The notes under the pieces are model-generated. The model worked only from the letters and a program-made list of their open reading frames with translations, was not told the DNA's origin and did no database searches. 64,000 nucleotides of DNA from Ignavibacteria bacterium (GTDB lineage: Bacteria > Bacteroidota > Ignavibacteria > Tepidaquicellales > Tepidaquicellaceae), in NCBI GenBank assembly GCA_041649015.1, contig JBAZNU010000003.1, forward strand, positions 434,001-498,000, read 5' to 3'. Numbering within the stretch: position 1 is the first letter of the stretch; each line of letters starts with the position of its first letter. Below, piece after piece: positions 63,932-64,000 of the stretch. Position numbers and translations under genes: made by a program.

Positions 63932-64000
63932 AAACCGAGTTATTTATGATTTATACTGATAGAAATAACGTATTTTTTATTTCACTCATTCCCAAGCTTT

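Overview
The window looks like chromosomal DNA of a free-living Ignavibacteria/Chlorobi-group bacterium (Bacteroidota superphylum). The evidence is AT-rich DNA, frequent TTG starts, weak Shine-Dalgarno sequences, three secreted proteins ending in a type IX secretion (T9SS) sorting domain of the NYPNPFNPTT type, a clade II (Sec-type) nitrous oxide reductase operon, and Bacteroidota-type S46, M13 and M1 peptidases. The lineage is inferred from protein style only. I see no prophage, transposase, CRISPR array or rRNA.

Layout. 2-1858: 3' part of a nine-heme c-type cytochrome with a T9SS tail. 2034-2912: CHAD protein. 3054-10630 (minus): a long co-directional run, scpA-scpB-rluB-lysS-PLP enzyme-PAP2 phosphatase-DnaQ/GIY-YIG nuclease. 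10867-13385: OsmC protein and M13 peptidase. 13536-19226 (minus): a sensor-kinase block with a PocR-PAS-GAF-PAS hybrid kinase that has no ordinary start codon, a deleted kinase remnant and a membrane PAS kinase. 19334-22168: SDR enzyme, helical-repeat protein, DUF5808 protein and a frameshifted bestrophin-like gene, with a short dispersed repeat. 22482-28251: membrane protein, MBL-fold protein, T9SS M1 aminopeptidase and YeiH-family transporter.

28413-34593 (minus): a compact nitrous oxide respiration operon, lipoprotein cytochrome c-nosZ-nosB-like-nosL-nosD-nosF-nosY. 34833-41105: S46 dipeptidyl-peptidase, glycogen phosphorylase, threonine dehydrogenase and EamA transporter. 41319-44583 (minus): alpha/beta hydrolase, a small unknown gene and a Ktr potassium uptake pair. 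44900-49461: a secreted lipocalin-like protein translationally coupled to a T9SS metalloprotease, a lipoprotein, a Tat-exported Rieske protein and glycogen synthase. 49463-55799: MFS transporter, two membrane proteases, cdsA, thioredoxin-like protein, phosphoglycerate mutase and HAD hydrolase. 55858-58650 (minus): an outer-membrane-type gene broken by one in-frame TGA, then tRNA-Met-rpmG-Nudix-folE2. 59199-63792: DUF4783-like protein and a very large NtrY-like sensor kinase.

Together the genes suggest a heterotroph that degrades peptides, stores glycogen and can respire N2O, with a cell-surface redox protein and several sensor kinases. No complete novel system is obvious. The best leads are the PocR kinase without a start codon, the kinase deletion remnant, two genes broken by single-base events, the coupled lipocalin-like/metalloprotease pair, the FolE2/Nudix/L33 operon and an 11-nt tandem array.
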